Assembly: GCF_009767585.1 (NCBI RefSeq)
Contig: NZ_WSNW01000001.1
Location: 836,090 to 900,089, forward strand
Length of the DNA stretch: 64,000 bases
Source: Coprobacillus cateniformis
Lineage (GTDB): Bacteria > Bacillota_I > Bacilli_A > Erysipelotrichales > Coprobacillaceae
Reading direction: 5' to 3'
Shown piece after piece: positions 17,219 to 25,677 of the stretch; the stretch's first letter is position 1; each line of letters starts with the position of its first letter. Both the position numbers and the translations under genes were made by a program. The notes beneath the pieces were generated by a model. That model searched no databases, had not been told where the DNA came from, and saw only the letters and a program-made list of their open reading frames with translations.

Positions 17219-18061
17219 ATGGAATGGATTGATCGTTTTAATCAAGCAATTGATTATATAGAAGAACATCTCATAACTGAAATAAATTATGAAGAACTTG
17301 CCAAAATAACAAACTGCTCTAGATATCATTTTCAAAAAATATTTCTCTATATGACAAGTATATCACTCAATGAATATATTCGTAAACGTCGTATGTCTCT
17401 TGCTGCTGTTGATCTACAAGATCTCAAAATGAGAATTGTTGATATAGCTTTTAAATATGGTTATGAATCACCCACCGCCTTTAATCGAGCTTTTCAATCA
17501 ATACATGGAATTGCCCCCTCAACACTCAGAAAAGAAGGAATTGAACTTGTTGCTTTTCCACCCCTTCATTTTTCATTTTCTATTCAAGGATTAGAAGAAC
17601 TCCATTTTAGAATCGAAAATAAACAATCTTTTCAGATTATCGGAAAAAGTTTTCCTTTAAATAAAGAACTATCAGAAAATTTCTTAAAGATTCCTAAACA
17701 TTGGAATCAAGCTTTAGCTGATGGCACATTAAAACAATTAATGGAAATAAACAATTGTATGCCAACAGGACTATTAGGAGTCAGTATACATTATCACGAC
17801 GACTGGAGATATTTTATTGCAGTAAGTTCAACACTATCCCATCCACAATTTGAAGAATATACAATTGATAAGGCAATGTGGGCAGTCTTTTCAGGTCAAG
17901 GCAGCAATAAAACTCTTCAGGATTTAGAACGCCGTGTTATTACAGAATGGTTACCAACCTCAGGTTATGAGTACGCTGATATCCCAGATATAGAAGTTTA
18001 TATTAAGGCGGATCCTCAAGATGCTATTTATGAATATTGGTTGCCAATTATAAAAAAATAA
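17219..18061 (+). CDS. AraC-family regulator with GyrI-like ligand domain
   Basis: A 280-residue transcription factor. Residues about 5-105 are a double helix-turn-helix AraC domain (YEELAKITNCSRYHFQKIF and MRIVDIAFKYGYESPTAF). The rest is a GyrI-like/SOUL effector-binding domain that usually binds small hydrophobic or cationic ligands. The GGAGGT site selects the ATG at 17219 rather than 17204. It heads an operon with an SRPBCC ligand-binding protein and an AlkD-like DNA glycosylase, so it may control repair or detoxification in response to an alkylating or toxic compound. Confidence 0.9.
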   Translation: MEWIDRFNQAIDYIEEHLITEINYEELAKITNCSRYHFQKIFLYMTSISLNEYIRKRRMSLAAVDLQDLKMRIVDIAFKYGYESPTAFNRAFQSIHGIAPSTLRKEGIELVAFPPLHFSFSIQGLEELHFRIENKQSFQIIGKSFPLNKELSENFLKIPKHWNQALADGTLKQLMEINNCMPTGLLGVSIHYHDDWRYFIAVSSTLSHPQFEEYTIDKAMWAVFSGQGSNKTLQDLERRVITEWLPTSGYEYADIPDIEVYIKADPQDAIYEYWLPIIKK

Positions 18062-18074
18062 AGGAGTTATAAAT

Positions 18075-18476
18075 ATGGTCATGACAAATATTAAAGCAAC
18101 ATTTGCATGTGATATCAAAACAGTATGGAAAATAATCACTTCACTTGAAGATTATGCCTGGCGAAGTGATATTTCAAAGATTGAAATTGTAAAACCACAT
18201 CAACAATTTATTGAATATACAAAGGATCTTTATCCAACGATATTTACAATTACAGTATTTGAACCTTATCAACGTTATGAATTTAAAATGGAAAATAGTC
18301 GTATGATAGGTTATTGGACTGGTTTATTCAATCATAAGGATGGTTTCACAACAATTAATTTTACTGAAGATGTTACTCCAAAAAAGACTTATATGAAGCC
18401 ATTTGTGAAAGGCTATCTCAAAAAGCAACAACAAACATATATTCATGATTTAAAGAAGGTATTAGAGACTCTATGA
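18075..18476 (+). CDS. SRPBCC-fold protein
   Basis: A 133-residue START/SRPBCC (polyketide cyclase-like) protein: the N-terminal strand NIKATFACDIKTVWKIITS, the DISKIEIV strand, the YEFKMENSRMIGYWTG core strands, and a long C-terminal helix (YLKKQQQTYIHDLKKVLE). The fold encloses a hydrophobic ligand pocket; the ligand cannot be told. The AAGGAG site is well placed. It is 13 nt downstream of the AraC gene and overlaps the AlkD-like gene by an ATGA tetranucleotide. Confidence 0.82.
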   Translation: MVMTNIKATFACDIKTVWKIITSLEDYAWRSDISKIEIVKPHQQFIEYTKDLYPTIFTITVFEPYQRYEFKMENSRMIGYWTGLFNHKDGFTTINFTEDVTPKKTYMKPFVKGYLKKQQQTYIHDLKKVLETL

Positions 18477-19189
18477 ATTATCAAGACATTATTCATCAAC
18501 TTCATAACTTATCTTCTGAAAAATATAAATCGCATATCATAAAAATGGGAATTCCTGCATTAAATTGCTTAGGCGTTCCTCTCCAAGATATTCGTCAGCT
18601 TGCAAAAACAATTGGACATTCAAATCAACTTGGCTTTCAATTATGGAAAAGCCAATATCATGATGCGAAATTGCTAGCAGTTTTGATTTTTGAATATAAG
18701 CAGATGACATTTGATGATATTAATCTTCTCATAAAAGATGTTATATCTTGGGATTTATGTAATCATCTTTGTAAAAATCTTATTATCAAGATAAAGGGAT
18801 ATCAGTTACTGATTCCACAATGGGTAACATCTCAGCATATTTATGTCAAAAGAGCAGCTTTTGTTTTATTAGCATGTGATGTGATTCACAATAAAAACAT
18901 CCTTGATTCAACTTTAGATACTTATCTTCATTTTATTAGAGATTATTCACATGATGAACATATCCATATTAAGAAAGCAATTTCTACAGCTTTAAAAGAA
19001 ATAGGCAAAAAAGATTTTGACTATCATGAAAAAGCATTATTATTATCATATGAATTGATTCAAGATGGAGATAAAGTCCAAAGATGGATTGCTAATGATG
19101 CAAAAAAAGAACTTGAAAAACTTGTGAAAGTTCAAGGGCGATCAAGATTAATATCACGTCATTCATTAATGGGTAAAGAGGAGCATTAA
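18473..19189 (+). CDS. DNA alkylation repair protein (AlkD-like)
   Basis: A 238-residue HEAT-repeat DNA glycosylase of the AlkC/AlkD type. Recognisable features are GIPALNCLGVPLQDIRQLAK near residue 26, the DVISWDLCNHL segment with the catalytic-type Trp-Asp, VKRAAFVLLA, and the terminal HIKKAISTALKEIGKKD and RWIANDAKKEL helices. AlkD removes bulky or cationic alkyl-base adducts without base flipping. It is translationally coupled to the SRPBCC gene by ATGA overlap, and a terminator follows 2 nt after the stop. Confidence 0.88.
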   Translation: MNYQDIIHQLHNLSSEKYKSHIIKMGIPALNCLGVPLQDIRQLAKTIGHSNQLGFQLWKSQYHDAKLLAVLIFEYKQMTFDDINLLIKDVISWDLCNHLCKNLIIKIKGYQLLIPQWVTSQHIYVKRAAFVLLACDVIHNKNILDSTLDTYLHFIRDYSHDEHIHIKKAISTALKEIGKKDFDYHEKALLLSYELIQDGDKVQRWIANDAKKELEKLVKVQGRSRLISRHSLMGKEEH

Positions 19190-19215
19190 AGGACAAAATG
19201 ATTTTGTCCTTTTTG
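19188..19215. terminator. Convergent terminator after the AlkD-like gene
   Basis: An 11-bp stem (19189-19199 with 19201-19211) with a T-run on the plus strand. It lies between the converging AlkD-like and uracil-DNA-glycosylase-like genes. Confidence 0.85.
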
Positions 19216-19217
19216 TC

Positions 19218-19811
19218 TTAATAAATAATTTTCATCATTGTTTGAATATCCTCAGAAGCCATTTGGAATTTTGATTTTTCAATCAGTATATTAGCCCCTG
19301 TCATAATATATGAAGGAATGATTCTTACATCATTAAAATAGAATTCACTATCTCTAAGTTTGTATGTAGACATAGCTGGAATAACATTTTTCTTTGTTAT
19401 TTTCTTTGTAATCATATTAAAAGCTTTTTTAGAGACATCTCCCATCAGCATAATTACCCTTACATTTGGAAATAAAGCAATTTCTTTTTCTAAAAATAGC
19501 AGATTAGCTTCAATAACTTCTCTTGGAATGGTGTATTCTGTTTTTGGTATCTTTACAGCATTTGTGATATAAACCCCTAAATCAAGTATGTCCTTAATTG
19601 AAGATACATTATACCCAGCTTTTTGAAAAAGTGGTATTGTTGTTTTGAGATAATCTGCATCATATTGTCCATAAAAATCCTGATATGGATCTGCTGGTAC
19701 AACTTCATTAATCATGATTGCTTTTATTGATAGAGGATCAACATCAATATCATTAAATTGAAAATGTTTTGAGGTATCATTGATTTTCTCTAGTTCTTTT
19801 TTTATATTCAC
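19218..19811 (-). CDS. Uracil-DNA glycosylase superfamily protein
   Basis: A 197-residue protein with the superfamily outline: an N-terminal MINEVVPADPYQDFY loop in the place of the water-activating motif, the core strand RVIMLMGDVSKKAF, and a C-terminal IIPSYIMTGANI segment where family 4-like enzymes have their His-Pro loop. The expected His in that C-terminal motif is not evident, so activity may differ. The start is GTG at 19811 with an AGGAG site. It converges with the AlkD-like gene, placing two DNA-repair-type genes side by side. Confidence 0.65.
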   Translation of the reverse strand: MNIKKELEKINDTSKHFQFNDIDVDPLSIKAIMINEVVPADPYQDFYGQYDADYLKTTIPLFQKAGYNVSSIKDILDLGVYITNAVKIPKTEYTIPREVIEANLLFLEKEIALFPNVRVIMLMGDVSKKAFNMITKKITKKNVIPAMSTYKLRDSEFYFNDVRIIPSYIMTGANILIEKSKFQMASEDIQTMMKIIY

Positions 19812-19944
19812 ATTTTCTGCTCCTTTCTTTTTTCTAAGATTACTCTCTATTGATTATAAACTATTTTATCATAGTAAACTTGACAGAGTCTGTCATGAAT
19901 ATGAATAAATTTGTCTAAAAACTCTAAAGAAAATAAAACCTTAG

Positions 19945-20994
19945 TTAAAGATTATGAACCGTTTTTTGGAGTCTTATATAAAGATTCTTTTCAATCATAT
20001 AAATATCTTGGATTGATTGGGACATCTTTTTTAAGAGTCTTACATCACCATCTAAAGATAACTGCCACAAATCATCAGCAAGCAAATCCCACTGATGTGA
20101 AACATCTATAAATTGTTGGCCTATACTATTTAATATGTCAGCATTCACTATTAATGAAGCCTCAATTAGAAATTCACCATAGAGTTGGCGAAAAATACCT
20201 CCTCCAGTTCCCCCATCATGAGAAATTTGAAAATAATTCGTTACTCCTGCTGTACGTAGCTTATAATCACTAAACTGTTTCCATTTAAGAATCTCTTTAG
20301 AAAATTTCCAAATTCCATTGATGCCTAATAACTGTGCTGGTGGATTTAACATAGTTTCACAAGTTTCCAAAATGGCTTCTTTTATTGTTAATTTATCAAT
20401 CTTTTGATAATCATGAAAATCAAACATCAAATACTTGTATGAAGCTGGAAAAGGTCTATGTGAACTACAACGTGCTCTTTCTAACTCATCATAATGAACA
20501 AGATGATAGTCTTGATTGATCTTACCTGTAGGAACTCTAATAGGAAAATCATGATTATCTCTATCACTAACCCAAAATTCTCTTGTTTCGTCATCATATC
20601 CATATAAAACAACCGCATGTCCCCCAAAATGACTATTTGGATTCATACCAAGATAATGTAAATAAGGCATATCAACATAGATTAATACTGGATGATTTTC
20701 ATCTATCATTTTCTTTGTCATGTTAAATATACGTGTATAATCTTTACCAGATTTACACTTAATTGTGATATGTAGACGCTTGGCTAATTTTTCTTCAAAT
20801 TCAAATACTTTCGTTCTCCCATTAATCATTGGAGATATAGATTGATTTAAATATAAAAAAGATAAACCCGATGCAATTCCAAAAATCATAGCTTCTGATA
20901 TAGGATAATCATAATAAGAAAGAACTTGTTTCAGTGCATTTGTAATACAATGTTTACCTCCTTGAGGTATAAAATCCTCAATAATTTTTTTCAT
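19945..20994 (-). CDS. BtrH-N domain protein
   Basis: A 349-residue protein. Residues about 10-140 match the BtrH N-terminal domain, a papain-like fold, with Cys in GGKHCITNALKQVL and His in NSHFGGHAVVLYGYD. The C-terminal half, with GINGIWKFSKEI and SHDGGTGGGIFRQLYGEF, corresponds to the DUF4872-type domain often joined to it. BtrH moves an acyl chain in butirosin synthesis; relatives elsewhere are uncharacterised and may act in small peptide or lipid modification. It begins 3 nt after a MerR-type regulator and is surely co-transcribed with it. Confidence 0.82.
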   Translation of the reverse strand: MKKIIEDFIPQGGKHCITNALKQVLSYYDYPISEAMIFGIASGLSFLYLNQSISPMINGRTKVFEFEEKLAKRLHITIKCKSGKDYTRIFNMTKKMIDENHPVLIYVDMPYLHYLGMNPNSHFGGHAVVLYGYDDETREFWVSDRDNHDFPIRVPTGKINQDYHLVHYDELERARCSSHRPFPASYKYLMFDFHDYQKIDKLTIKEAILETCETMLNPPAQLLGINGIWKFSKEILKWKQFSDYKLRTAGVTNYFQISHDGGTGGGIFRQLYGEFLIEASLIVNADILNSIGQQFIDVSHQWDLLADDLWQLSLDGDVRLLKKMSQSIQDIYMIEKNLYIRLQKTVHNL

Positions 20995-20997
20995 ACA

Positions 20998-21804
20998 TTA
21001 CTCCTTTGTTGTTTCTAAAGGTAAAAGAATTTCAGTTACATAATTATCAGGATTCCCCTTGAAGATTGTACCTGGTCCCTTTATATAGATTTCTCTTGAT
21101 GGTGTGAATGTTTCTATATGATGTGTATTCACATACTCAAACATTGCCTGATATGCCAAATATAAAGTCTCATAACTTCCATAGTGTGTAGTTCGTAAAG
21201 CTTTCACTTGAGGTAATATCTTACAACGAATGGCCTTATTATCAATCTCTTTTTTTATAGGTACACATAATTCTATATCAGCACTTTCGACACACTCTTC
21301 ATCAAAATAACAATTAAAATGATACCCATTTTTGTTATTTTTAACTGCTTTATAAAGTTGTGGAACATATTTATCAAGTTCTGTATATTGACCTCTAAAG
21401 TGAATAGAGGCAACCAGTATTTCATCTATTGTCACAGTATCAATTTGATAATGATTGCAACATGTTTTGTTATGAAAGGTTGATAATTGTGTGTTCATTC
21501 TTTTTATAAATTCTTTTTCTTTAGAAATATTTGTTTCTATAATTTTAATTTTTTCATTTAATATATACATAAGATCATCATGACTGTGAACATTTTCAAC
21601 TACATCCTTAATTTCCATTATTGAAAAATCTAAAGATCTTAAGTATTTTATCAATTGTGCTTTTTTAAGATTATCATCATTATAATAACGATATTGATTC
21701 TCTTCATTTCTAAAAGCTGGTTGAAGAATCCCTTCTTGATCATAATATCGTAATGCTTTTACAGTTAATCCAGAAATTTTAGAAAACTGATTAATTTTGT
21801 ACAT
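20998..21804 (-). CDS. MerR-family regulator with effector-binding domain
   Basis: A 268-residue one-component regulator. Residues 1-70 are the MerR winged helix (YKINQFSKISGLTVKALRYYD), residues about 75-110 a coiled coil, and residues about 120-268 a GyrI-like effector domain of the BmrR/BltR type. Such proteins bind drugs or amphipathic ligands and open promoters with long spacers. Its own promoter has such a spacer. It drives the adjacent BtrH-N gene. A truncated, mutated second copy lies at 41911-42369. Confidence 0.92.
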   Translation of the reverse strand: MYKINQFSKISGLTVKALRYYDQEGILQPAFRNEENQYRYYNDDNLKKAQLIKYLRSLDFSIMEIKDVVENVHSHDDLMYILNEKIKIIETNISKEKEFIKRMNTQLSTFHNKTCCNHYQIDTVTIDEILVASIHFRGQYTELDKYVPQLYKAVKNNKNGYHFNCYFDEECVESADIELCVPIKKEIDNKAIRCKILPQVKALRTTHYGSYETLYLAYQAMFEYVNTHHIETFTPSREIYIKGPGTIFKGNPDNYVTEILLPLETTKE

Positions 21805-21823
21805 ATTTACCTCCTCTATTGAG

Positions 21824-21855
21824 AGTATAAACTATCCCCCACATGGTAATGTCAA
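21824..21855 (-). promoter_or_regulatory. MerR-type promoter with a 20-bp spacer
   Basis: On the minus strand TTGACA (21850-21855) and TATACT (21824-21829) are spaced 20 bp, the over-long spacing typical of MerR-controlled promoters. The spacer (ACCATGTGGGGGATAG core) is nearly identical in front of the decayed paralogue at 42389-42420. Confidence 0.7.
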
Positions 21856-21917
21856 GAAAATTATAACTTAATCCTATTCTTTTCTCAAGAATGGAACTTG
21901 CTGGTATCAATTATTCA

Positions 21918-21950
21918 TAAAGAAACTGAATAGGTTGGCACCTATTCAGT
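21918..21950 (-). terminator. Terminator of the DUF11 surface-protein gene
   Basis: An 11-bp perfect stem (21925-21935 with 21940-21950) with a T-rich run on the minus strand, 28 nt beyond the stop at 21978. Confidence 0.8.
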
Positions 21951-21977
21951 ATACTTTATAATCATTATTGTTTAGCC

Positions 21978-24047
21978 TTAACAATCTATATGAGATATGC
22001 TTTGAAGTTTTGCCTGTAGAACAGATTCTAACCTTGCAACTGATCCTACTAAGGATTTTACAGAATCATTTAACATTAATAGTTGATCAGAACGTATATC
22101 ATCTATACTTACAAATTTTTGAATTTTTTCACCTTCAGCATTTAAAATATGAGAAAGTGCTGTTTCTTGCATTGCAACTGATTGAATAATGTCTGTAATC
22201 GCCTGACATCTTGCTGTCAAAATATGAACAACAATTGTAGAAGTGTTATTATCTGGATTTGGATCAGGCGTAGAAGATACGACAGTGGCTGTATTACTAA
22301 ATGAAGACATTGCACTTGTACTTACAGTTCCACGTATAGCAATAAGTCTTGTTTCTTGATTCATAAGCGTTCCAATATTAAGACTCCCTGTCCAAGGTAA
22401 GAAAGTGACTCCACCATCAACTGAGTATTCTGCGTTTAAAAATAATGAAGGAATAGTATCATTTAAAGTAACACTTTCTGCTGATGATGGTCCTGCATTA
22501 TGAATACTTATTTCAAATGTCAACAGTTCACCAGGAGTTACAGGATTAGGACTGGCCGTCTTTATCACAGAAATATCTGCTAATGTTTGTATAGTTACAG
22601 CAACTTCATTAGAAGTCACTTCAAAAACTCCTGGAATACCACCTTCTACTGGTGTGTAAGAATATGTGATATTTGCACTATTAAGAGTTGGATTAACAGC
22701 TGGTACAGAATCAGCTCTTGCTTCAAAAGTAACAGTAACACTTCCCCCTCCAGGAATATCTGGTAAAGCGAAACCAACGTTAGGATTAGCCGTCATAAAT
22801 GATATATTATTAATAACAACACTTCCTGTTACAAATGTTAATACGTCTGGAATTGTATCCTGAAAAGATAAATTTGTAAGTGGACTTGTACATTGATTTG
22901 TGAGTGTTATGCTATACTCAACAGTTTCTCCCACATTAACAATTGATTTATTTACTGTTTTCACAGGAATAAATTCACGAACTAATATCTCTGTTAAAGA
23001 AATATCATCAATAGCATAATCATTTCCAATAACCTCTGGCCCCTCACTTAGGAATTCAACTGTTAAACTCGTATTATTTTGAGAATTAATAACTGTCCCT
23101 ATTTGCTTCCATTCTGGAGCATTTGTATTAACTGGGATAAGTGCTCCTAAAGTTGCATCATATATTATATTGTTATTTTCATCTAAAATACGAACTCCCA
23201 ATTCAGGATTAGGATATCCTGTTACCTTAAACAGATTTAATATCCATGCTGTGAAAAGATAATTCGTATTTGGCTGAACCAAAACAAGACTTCGAAAAAA
23301 GACCGCACCTGGATTAAAACCATTTACAATCATCATTCTACCAGTCTCATTTCCAACAGTGTGATCAGCTATTCTCCACCAGGCACCAATGGTGGAACTC
23401 ATTGAATCTGTCATTATATTTTGAACAGTGTATTCTCCATCTAATGGTGTAAATTGAGATGGATTAGGCAATACATAAGTGAAATCGGGTGTTACTCCTG
23501 GATATGGTTCACTAGGTGCACCAGTATTGGCTGGTGTTCCTGCAGTAAATTCACCAAAAGTCCCATTATCAGCATCTGTTATTAAATTCACATCAGTTGT
23601 TATTGCACAGTTATCTAATATTTCTTCAATAGGTGTATAAATGACAGGTCCATTTAAGAAATTCTGATTTATTAAATCAGTTCCTGTGACTGTTACTAAA
23701 AGTGTATCTGGTGTTAATGAATCTAGATTTGTTGATCCAATGGGTGGATTCATAACAGAAGTAATAGGTGGATTGACTCCTTCTGGTATTGTTCCTACAA
23801 TAGCATTATTAAAGTCACCAGGGCTTGCTACACCACCAGTAGTTCCATATGATTCAACAATTCTATATTGACCATTTGGTACATTTATAAAGACATAGTT
23901 CCCATTTGTATCAGTAAGCACAGTTAATCTTACATTCGTTGTAATGTTTTGTAGAACAACAGGAATATTTGATATTCCTGAATCCCCAGATGTGATTGTT
24001 GCACTTCTATCTCTATCAAAAACAATTCTACCTGAAATATTTGCCAT
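21978..24047 (-). CDS. DUF11 repeat surface protein with C-terminal LNAEGEK module
   Basis: A 689-residue, Asn/Thr/Pro-rich protein. An N-terminal CNA-B/SdrD-like beta domain (ISGRIVFDRD to GQYRIVESYG) is followed by a carbohydrate-binding-like beta-sandwich (NYLFTAWILNLF ... NDYAIDDISL), two DUF11 repeats (about 365-490 and 495-615), and a C-terminal helical module of about 70 residues starting CQAITDIIQSVAMQ and containing ALSHILNAEGEKIQ. There is no signal peptide, sortase motif or membrane segment. Start: the first codon of the open frame (GTG, 24059) lies inside the AGGAGGTG site, so the ATG at 24047 is used. Its neighbours share the module. Together with the sigma-K-like promoter this suggests a spore outer-layer protein. 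Confidence 0.85.
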   Translation of the reverse strand: MANISGRIVFDRDRSATITSGDSGISNIPVVLQNITTNVRLTVLTDTNGNYVFINVPNGQYRIVESYGTTGGVASPGDFNNAIVGTIPEGVNPPITSVMNPPIGSTNLDSLTPDTLLVTVTGTDLINQNFLNGPVIYTPIEEILDNCAITTDVNLITDADNGTFGEFTAGTPANTGAPSEPYPGVTPDFTYVLPNPSQFTPLDGEYTVQNIMTDSMSSTIGAWWRIADHTVGNETGRMMIVNGFNPGAVFFRSLVLVQPNTNYLFTAWILNLFKVTGYPNPELGVRILDENNNIIYDATLGALIPVNTNAPEWKQIGTVINSQNNTSLTVEFLSEGPEVIGNDYAIDDISLTEILVREFIPVKTVNKSIVNVGETVEYSITLTNQCTSPLTNLSFQDTIPDVLTFVTGSVVINNISFMTANPNVGFALPDIPGGGSVTVTFEARADSVPAVNPTLNSANITYSYTPVEGGIPGVFEVTSNEVAVTIQTLADISVIKTASPNPVTPGELLTFEISIHNAGPSSAESVTLNDTIPSLFLNAEYSVDGGVTFLPWTGSLNIGTLMNQETRLIAIRGTVSTSAMSSFSNTATVVSSTPDPNPDNNTSTIVVHILTARCQAITDIIQSVAMQETALSHILNAEGEKIQKFVSIDDIRSDQLLMLNDSVKSLVGSVARLESVLQAKLQSISHIDC

Positions 24048-24093
24048 AGTATAATTCACCTCCTTCCTCGTTATTATTTGAATTGAAAGGAAG

Positions 24094-24414
24094 TTAAGAT
24101 GTTTTATTTCCTCCTAATAAATTGAATTGTGAGACAGTTTCAGTGATAGGACTATCTAAATCAAAAAGTTCGAGTTTTGCTTGAAGTAGCATTTCTAATC
24201 TTGCTATGGTATTTGTCATATTCTCAACAGATTTATTAACCATGAGGAGTTCCTCAGGTGTAACTCCTTCCATTGCAACAACAGCTTGAATTTTTTCTCC
24301 TTCTGCATTTAAGATATGTGAAAGGGCTGCTTCCTGTAATGCTACTGATTCTATTAAATCTGTAATAGCCTGTTCTCTTGAACCCGTTCCAGGAGTAATA
24401 ACTGGCATTCCCAT
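24094..24414 (-). CDS. Stand-alone LNAEGEK-module protein
   Basis: About 106 residues. After a short GMPVITPGTGSRE leader it consists almost only of the helical module shared with both neighbours (QAITDLIESVALQEAALSHI, then LNAEGEKIQ), a second helix (ELLMVNKSVENM) and a third (IARLEMLLQAKLELF). The strong GGAGGTGATT site selects the ATG at 24414. It is transcribed ahead of the large DUF11 protein (46-nt gap), so they form one operon. It may be the assembly or docking partner of the two larger proteins. No characterised homologue is known to me. Confidence 0.85.
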   Translation of the reverse strand: MGMPVITPGTGSREQAITDLIESVALQEAALSHILNAEGEKIQAVVAMEGVTPEELLMVNKSVENMTNTIARLEMLLQAKLELFDLDSPITETVSQFNLLGGNKTS

Positions 24415-24478
24415 AATAATCACCTCCAATCCTTTCAGTTGAAGTTTTTGGCTTAAAATCTACCATAATCCTTCATCT

Positions 24479-24507
24479 TATACTATGCAAAATACAAAAG
24501 GATTGTT
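24479..24507 (-). promoter_or_regulatory. Sigma-K-like promoter, leftward
   Basis: On the minus strand CATAGTATA (24479-24487) matches the sigma-K -10 consensus CATANNNTA, with AC of the -35 element 17 nt upstream (505-507 of kilobase 24). It lies about 65 nt before the start at 24414. Confidence 0.5.
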
Positions 24508-24523
24508 CAGTATAAAAATAGTC

Positions 24524-24550
24524 ACCTTCCATTATTTTCTTCATATAATA
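24524..24550 (+). promoter_or_regulatory. Sigma-K-like promoter, rightward
   Basis: ACC (24524-24526) and CATATAATA (24542-24550), with 16 nt after the AC, fit the sigma-K pattern. It lies 45 nt before the ATG at 24596 and is divergent from the leftward promoter. Confidence 0.5.
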
Positions 24551-24595
24551 AAGTGATATATCATCAAAGAAATTGTATAAATTGGAGGTATTAAA

Positions 24596-25639
24596 ATGGA
24601 TATACTCAATTTAGAATTGATAAAAACTTTACCACAAAATCATCACTTACTTTATAAAGGAATGGCATTTGATGGTCAATTTTATTATTTAACAGTTCCT
24701 GAAGAAAAAATGATTTATGTAATGGATAACCAATACAACTTTATAAGAAGCCATAATGTTTCAAGACCTTTTGCTGCAATTTGTTATAATAACAAAAAAC
24801 AATGTTTCTTTGCAGTAGATATAAGAGAAAAAGATTATATTTATCAATTAAATAATCATTTAGAAGAAATAAATTATTTTTATATAGATAAACCAAAGAC
24901 AACAACATCAAAAATTCATAATCTTTCATATAATTTAAATCATGATACTTTAGTTGTTGTTTATAATGAATTTGTATTAGAACTATCAGATAATCATTCA
25001 ATTGTTCACATCATTGATGATGAGAACATAAATCACTATTGTCAATTGACTATTTTTCCTCCATTCCATATTTCAATTATTCAATCCAAAGGAAAACAAT
25101 ATTTATGTCTTTCTACAACTGATAAATGTTGCATAAAAAAATATTGTATTCCCCATGAATATAGAATTAATGACTTTATTTTAAACCAAACTTCTGACTC
25201 CCAAAATCTTGAGCTTATTATATTAGCAACTCAGTGCTCATGTCAGCCATGTTTACTTCACTGTATAATCAATATAGAGATATGTCCTTGTAATGATTGT
25301 GAGCAATCAGATAAGTGTCAAGAGACAAAAAGATGCAACTGTCAACATTCAAATCATTGTTGTATGCCTTGTATTAATCAAAGTATCTGTGATTTAATTG
25401 AATCAATTGCTCTTCAAGAAACTGCACTTTCTCATATTTTAAATGCTGAAGGAGAAAAATTGCAACACGCTATAAAAATGGCTAATAACATATGTGAACT
25501 CATAGAGATTGATAACTCTGTTCAAATGACAATTAACAATGTGATGCTACTAGAAAATGTATTATATACAAAACTCAATACATTACAAAATCTGTGTTTA
25601 CCGAAATGTTCTTGTTTAGAAAAATGCGGACTTCAGTAA
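24596..25639 (+). CDS. Propeller-like, Cys-rich protein with LNAEGEK module
   Basis: A 347-residue protein in three parts. Residues 1-215 look like beta-propeller or WD-type repeats (YKGMAFDGQFYYLTVPEE, RPFAAICYNNKKQCFFAVD). Residues about 215-262 are cysteine-rich (about a dozen Cys in pairs such as CPCNDC and CQHSNHCC). Residues about 262-347 are the same helical module as in the two leftward genes (ICDLIESIALQETALSHI, LNAEGEKLQ), ending in CLPKCSCLEKC. There is no signal peptide. Cys-rich, non-secreted proteins of this kind are common in spore coats and exosporium. The GGAGGT site is strong. Function inferred; family not recognised. Confidence 0.82.
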   Translation: MDILNLELIKTLPQNHHLLYKGMAFDGQFYYLTVPEEKMIYVMDNQYNFIRSHNVSRPFAAICYNNKKQCFFAVDIREKDYIYQLNNHLEEINYFYIDKPKTTTSKIHNLSYNLNHDTLVVVYNEFVLELSDNHSIVHIIDDENINHYCQLTIFPPFHISIIQSKGKQYLCLSTTDKCCIKKYCIPHEYRINDFILNQTSDSQNLELIILATQCSCQPCLLHCIINIEICPCNDCEQSDKCQETKRCNCQHSNHCCMPCINQSICDLIESIALQETALSHILNAEGEKLQHAIKMANNICELIEIDNSVQMTINNVMLLENVLYTKLNTLQNLCLPKCSCLEKCGLQ

Positions 25640-25649
25640 TATGCAAAAC

Positions 25650-25677
25650 ATAAAAGATGTTCATAATTGAACATCTT
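25650..25677. terminator. Hairpin between the propeller gene and the GNAT fossil
   Basis: A perfect 10-bp stem (25654-25663 with 25668-25677). The T-run is on the minus strand, so it is the ancestral terminator of the decayed acetyltransferase, but it may also end the plus-strand gene. A related hairpin follows the intact paralogue at 42634. Confidence 0.7.

Noticed and set aside
24254..24466. A 70-residue minus-strand open frame overlapping the small module gene
   Set aside because: It is a different frame of the 24094-24414 gene and its promoter; Ser/Cys/Arg-rich noise with no ribosome binding site.
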